Below are positions 57,338 through 59,624 of a stretch of 59,624 nt of DNA, in pieces. The notes under the pieces were generated by a model. The model did not search any database and was not told the DNA's origin. It saw only the letters and a list, made by a program, of their open reading frames with translations. The stretch is from assembly GCA_934130025.1 (NCBI GenBank), contig CAKOXG010000003.1, positions 1 through 59,624 of the forward strand. Reading direction: 5' to 3'. How positions within the stretch are numbered: position 1 is the first letter of the stretch; each line of letters opens with the position of its first letter. Both the position numbers and the translations under genes were made by a program. Source of the DNA: an uncultured Clostridia bacterium. Lineage in GTDB: Bacteria > Bacillota > Clostridia > TANB77 > CAG-508.

Positions 57338-59624
57338 ATGATTTTAAGTACTAATTTTTTAAAAGATTATTTAGATATTGATTTTGATACAAATGAAAAA
57401 TTACATGAATTAGCCGAAAATATGACTAAGGTTGGAAATGAATATGATTCTGAGGGAAAGTTTATTTCTGCAACAAACCTTGTAATTGGAGAGGTTAAGG
57501 AATGCGAAATGCACCCAGATTCTGACCATTTACATGTTTGCAAAGTAGATACTGGAAAAGATGTTAGGCAAATTGTTTGTGGAGCTCCAAATGTAAGAGC
57601 AGGTTTGAAAGTTATTGTTGCACTTCCTGGTGCGAAACTTCCTGGAGGAATTACAATCAGCAACAGTATGAAACGTGGAGTTGAATCTTGCGGAATGCTT
57701 TGCTCTATGGCGGAACTTGGTCTTGATAGTAAATTTCTAAAACCAGAAGATAAAGAAGGAATACATGAATTACCAACAGATGCACCAGTTGGAGAAGACC
57801 CAATAAAATACATGAAAATGGATGATGGAGTAATCGATTTTGATTTAACTGCAAACCGTGGAGATTTACTTAGTGTTTTAGGAATGGCTTATGAAGTTGG
57901 AGCAATATATAATAAACAAATAAAAAGCCCAGATTTATCACATAAGGAGTCTGATAAAAATATAAAAGATGAATTTAGTGTTAAGATTGGCACCGATAAC
58001 TGTACATTATTTTTAGCTAAAAAAGTTGAAAATGTACAAATAAAAGAGAGCCCAGATTTTATAAAGAATAGATTAATGGCGTGTGGAATAAGGCCAATAA
58101 ACAATGTTGTAGATATTAGTAACTATGTAATGCTTGAACTTGGCCAGCCACTACATTTCTACGATGCAGACAAATTACAAGGATTAATAGAAGTTAGGAT
58201 GGCAGAAAATGGCGAAAAACTAACAACGCTTGATAACATTGAAAGAGAATTAACAACTGACGATATTGTAATTTCTAACGGTAAAGAAGCAATTGGCTTG
58301 GCGGGGGTTATGGGCGGACTTGATACAGAAATAACAGAAAATACAAAAAATGTAATAATTGAATCTGCAATATTTAATTCTGTAAAAGTAAGAAAAACTG
58401 CTCAAAAAATAATAAGAAGTGAGGCAAGCAACCGTTTTGAAAAGGGATTAGATCCAAATAGAACATATATGGCTGTGGAGCGTGCGGCAAAATTGTTAGA
58501 AGAAATAGCATTAGGAACAGTGCTAACTGGAACAGTAGAATATAACAAAGAGAATATGGAAAATAAAGAAATTGAAATTACATATCAAAAAATAAATGAT
58601 GTTTTGGGAACTGATATTCCAAAGGAGTCAGTGCTTGATGTATTTACAAGACTTGGATTTAATTATGAAGAAGATGGCAAAAACATAAAGGTAAATGTTC
58701 CAAGAAGAAGACTTGATATTTCTATAAAAGAAGATTTAATAGAAGAAGTTGGCCGAATCTATGGAGTAGATAATATAAAATCTAAAGTCCCTGTAATGCC
58801 AATAAAAATGGGAAGCTATGATAAGACTGCAAGAGAAATAAGACATAAAATGGTTAATTTAGGCTTAAATGAAACCTTATCTTATGTTCTTGTAAATGAA
58901 AAAGAAGCAACAAACTTTGCTGGATACGATAAAAAAGAAAACATAGAAAGTATAAAGCTTTTAGCTCCACTAACAGAAGAAAGAAGCACATTAAGGCAAA
59001 GCATAATTACATCTTTATACAAAATATATCAATACAATGTTGCACATTACAATAAAGATATTGCAATATTTGAAATGGGAAAAACATTTTACAAAAGAGA
59101 TGAAGAATACAAAGAAGAAAATAAACTTGCTTGCTTAATGACAGGTGAATATTACTATGGAATTGGTTCAAGCAAACAGGTAGATTTCTACATAATAAAA
59201 GGAATTGCAGAAGAAATTTTAGACTATTTAGGATATGCAGGAAGATATAGTTTTGTTGTAAAAGAAGATATGCCAAAGGAACTACATCCTGGACAAAGTG
59301 CAGTAATTTCTGTAAATAATGATATTGTTGGAATAGTTGGAAAAATACATCCAAAAGTTTCAAAAGAACCAGTGTATGTAATGGAAATAAACCTAGACAA
59401 ATTACTAGAAAAGAAAACAGGAAAAATGAAGTTCAAAGAGATATCTAAATATCCAACAGTAAAGAAAGACTTGAGTATAATAGTAGATAGCAAAATTGAA
59501 TCAGCAGAAATAGCAAAAATGATAAAAAAATCAGCAGGCTCATTATTAATAGAAAGTAAAGTATTTGACGAGTACAAAGGTAAGGAAATTGAACTTGGTA
59601 AAAAGAGTTTGGCATATTCATTAA
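57338..59624 (+). CDS. pheT: Phenylalanyl-tRNA synthetase beta subunit, 3'-truncated by window edge
   Basis: The frame runs from ATG 57338 (AAAGGG 10 bases upstream) to the last base, giving about 762 of the usual ~790-800 residues. Domains in order: N-terminal OB/tRNA-binding fold ('LVIGEVKECEMHPDSDHLHVCKVDTG' in pieces), B3/B4 editing region ('RLMACGIRPINNVVDISNYVM'), B5 ('RRRLDISIKEDLIEEVGR'), the catalytic-like core, and FDX-ACB starting 'FKEISKYPTVKKDLSIIVD'. It completes the PheRS heterotetramer with PheS. Confidence 0.96.
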   Translation, partial: MILSTNFLKDYLDIDFDTNEKLHELAENMTKVGNEYDSEGKFISATNLVIGEVKECEMHPDSDHLHVCKVDTGKDVRQIVCGAPNVRAGLKVIVALPGAKLPGGITISNSMKRGVESCGMLCSMAELGLDSKFLKPEDKEGIHELPTDAPVGEDPIKYMKMDDGVIDFDLTANRGDLLSVLGMAYEVGAIYNKQIKSPDLSHKESDKNIKDEFSVKIGTDNCTLFLAKKVENVQIKESPDFIKNRLMACGIRPINNVVDISNYVMLELGQPLHFYDADKLQGLIEVRMAENGEKLTTLDNIERELTTDDIVISNGKEAIGLAGVMGGLDTEITENTKNVIIESAIFNSVKVRKTAQKIIRSEASNRFEKGLDPNRTYMAVERAAKLLEEIALGTVLTGTVEYNKENMENKEIEITYQKINDVLGTDIPKESVLDVFTRLGFNYEEDGKNIKVNVPRRRLDISIKEDLIEEVGRIYGVDNIKSKVPVMPIKMGSYDKTAREIRHKMVNLGLNETLSYVLVNEKEATNFAGYDKKENIESIKLLAPLTEERSTLRQSIITSLYKIYQYNVAHYNKDIAIFEMGKTFYKRDEEYKEENKLACLMTGEYYYGIGSSKQVDFYIIKGIAEEILDYLGYAGRYSFVVKEDMPKELHPGQSAVISVNNDIVGIVGKIHPKVSKEPVYVMEINLDKLLEKKTGKMKFKEISKYPTVKKDLSIIVDSKIESAEIAKMIKKSAGSLLIESKVFDEYKGKEIELGKKSLAYSL

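Noticed and set aside
1..59624. CRISPR arrays, insertion sequences, prophage or plasmid functions.
   Set aside because: No regularly spaced repeats, transposase, integrase, capsid or replication-initiator genes were seen on either strand.

Overview
The window looks like chromosome from an AT-rich, anaerobic, endospore-forming Firmicute, most likely an uncultured gut-type Clostridia lineage. The signs are strongly AT-biased codons with AGA/AGG for arginine; pyruvate formate-lyase, rubrerythrin and a type III ArsP_2-like permease; three sporulation genes (ylbJ/spoVV, spoIIP and a 26-codon spoVM); non-discriminating-style aspS-gatCAB behind a T-box; and Gram-positive gene order (rsgA-rpe-...-rpmB/spoVM, dnaG-rpoD, mraZ-rsmH-ftsL). 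It is mainly a housekeeping region rather than a mobile island. No phage, IS element or CRISPR array was seen.

Layout. 1-7.3 kb: the end of a BspA-type leucine-rich-repeat protein, a sigma-70-like factor with an unusual C-terminal extension, trpS, obg, lexA with its own operator, an FxLYD-like membrane protein and mreB. 7.3-12.1 kb: a TetR regulator with a palindromic operator and a long-chain acyl-CoA synthetase, an unknown 311-residue protein, rubrerythrin and dUTPase. 12.1-21.4 kb: T-box then aspS-gatC-gatA-gatB, carD, dnaG and rpoD. 21.4-24.8 kb: tRNA-Met with a duplicated 3' end, two small unknown genes, ylbJ and an ArsP_2 permease. 24.8-35.9 kb: pflB-pflA, mtaB, a strikingly short alaS, a HIT protein, an alpha-glucan phosphorylase and lysS. 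35.9-43.6 kb: a GC-rich beta-CASP metallohydrolase gene, recJ, rel, a glyoxalase-II-like hydrolase and hisS. 43.6-50.2 kb: spoIIP, pgi, rsgA, rpe, a Cys/Pro-tailed protein, murI, rpmB, spoVM and a 51-residue membrane protein. 50.2-59.6 kb: nth, a bactofilin-like membrane protein, a 49-residue protein, two tandem half-size TauE/SafE (TSUP) genes, mraZ-rsmH-ftsL, a GC-rich orphan gene, pheS and the start-to-near-end of pheT.

The most unusual observations are these. (1) Both tandem half-TSUP genes are complete except for three single extra C residues. Each lies directly before a conserved GGT glycine codon and turns the frame into a CGG codon, a codon that by eye is almost absent from the other AT-rich genes. 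(2) Two isolated GC-rich genes (36072-37487 and 55698-56015) each sit in a monocistronic unit with an AT-rich native-type promoter, a 5'-terminal hairpin leader, a strong Shine-Dalgarno sequence and their own terminator. (3) The alanyl-tRNA synthetase lacks both the beta-barrel between catalytic and editing domains and the C-Ala domain. (4) At four places the -35 box of a promoter lies inside the hairpin of the preceding gene's terminator. All motif and family calls were made by reading the sequence. No database search was run.
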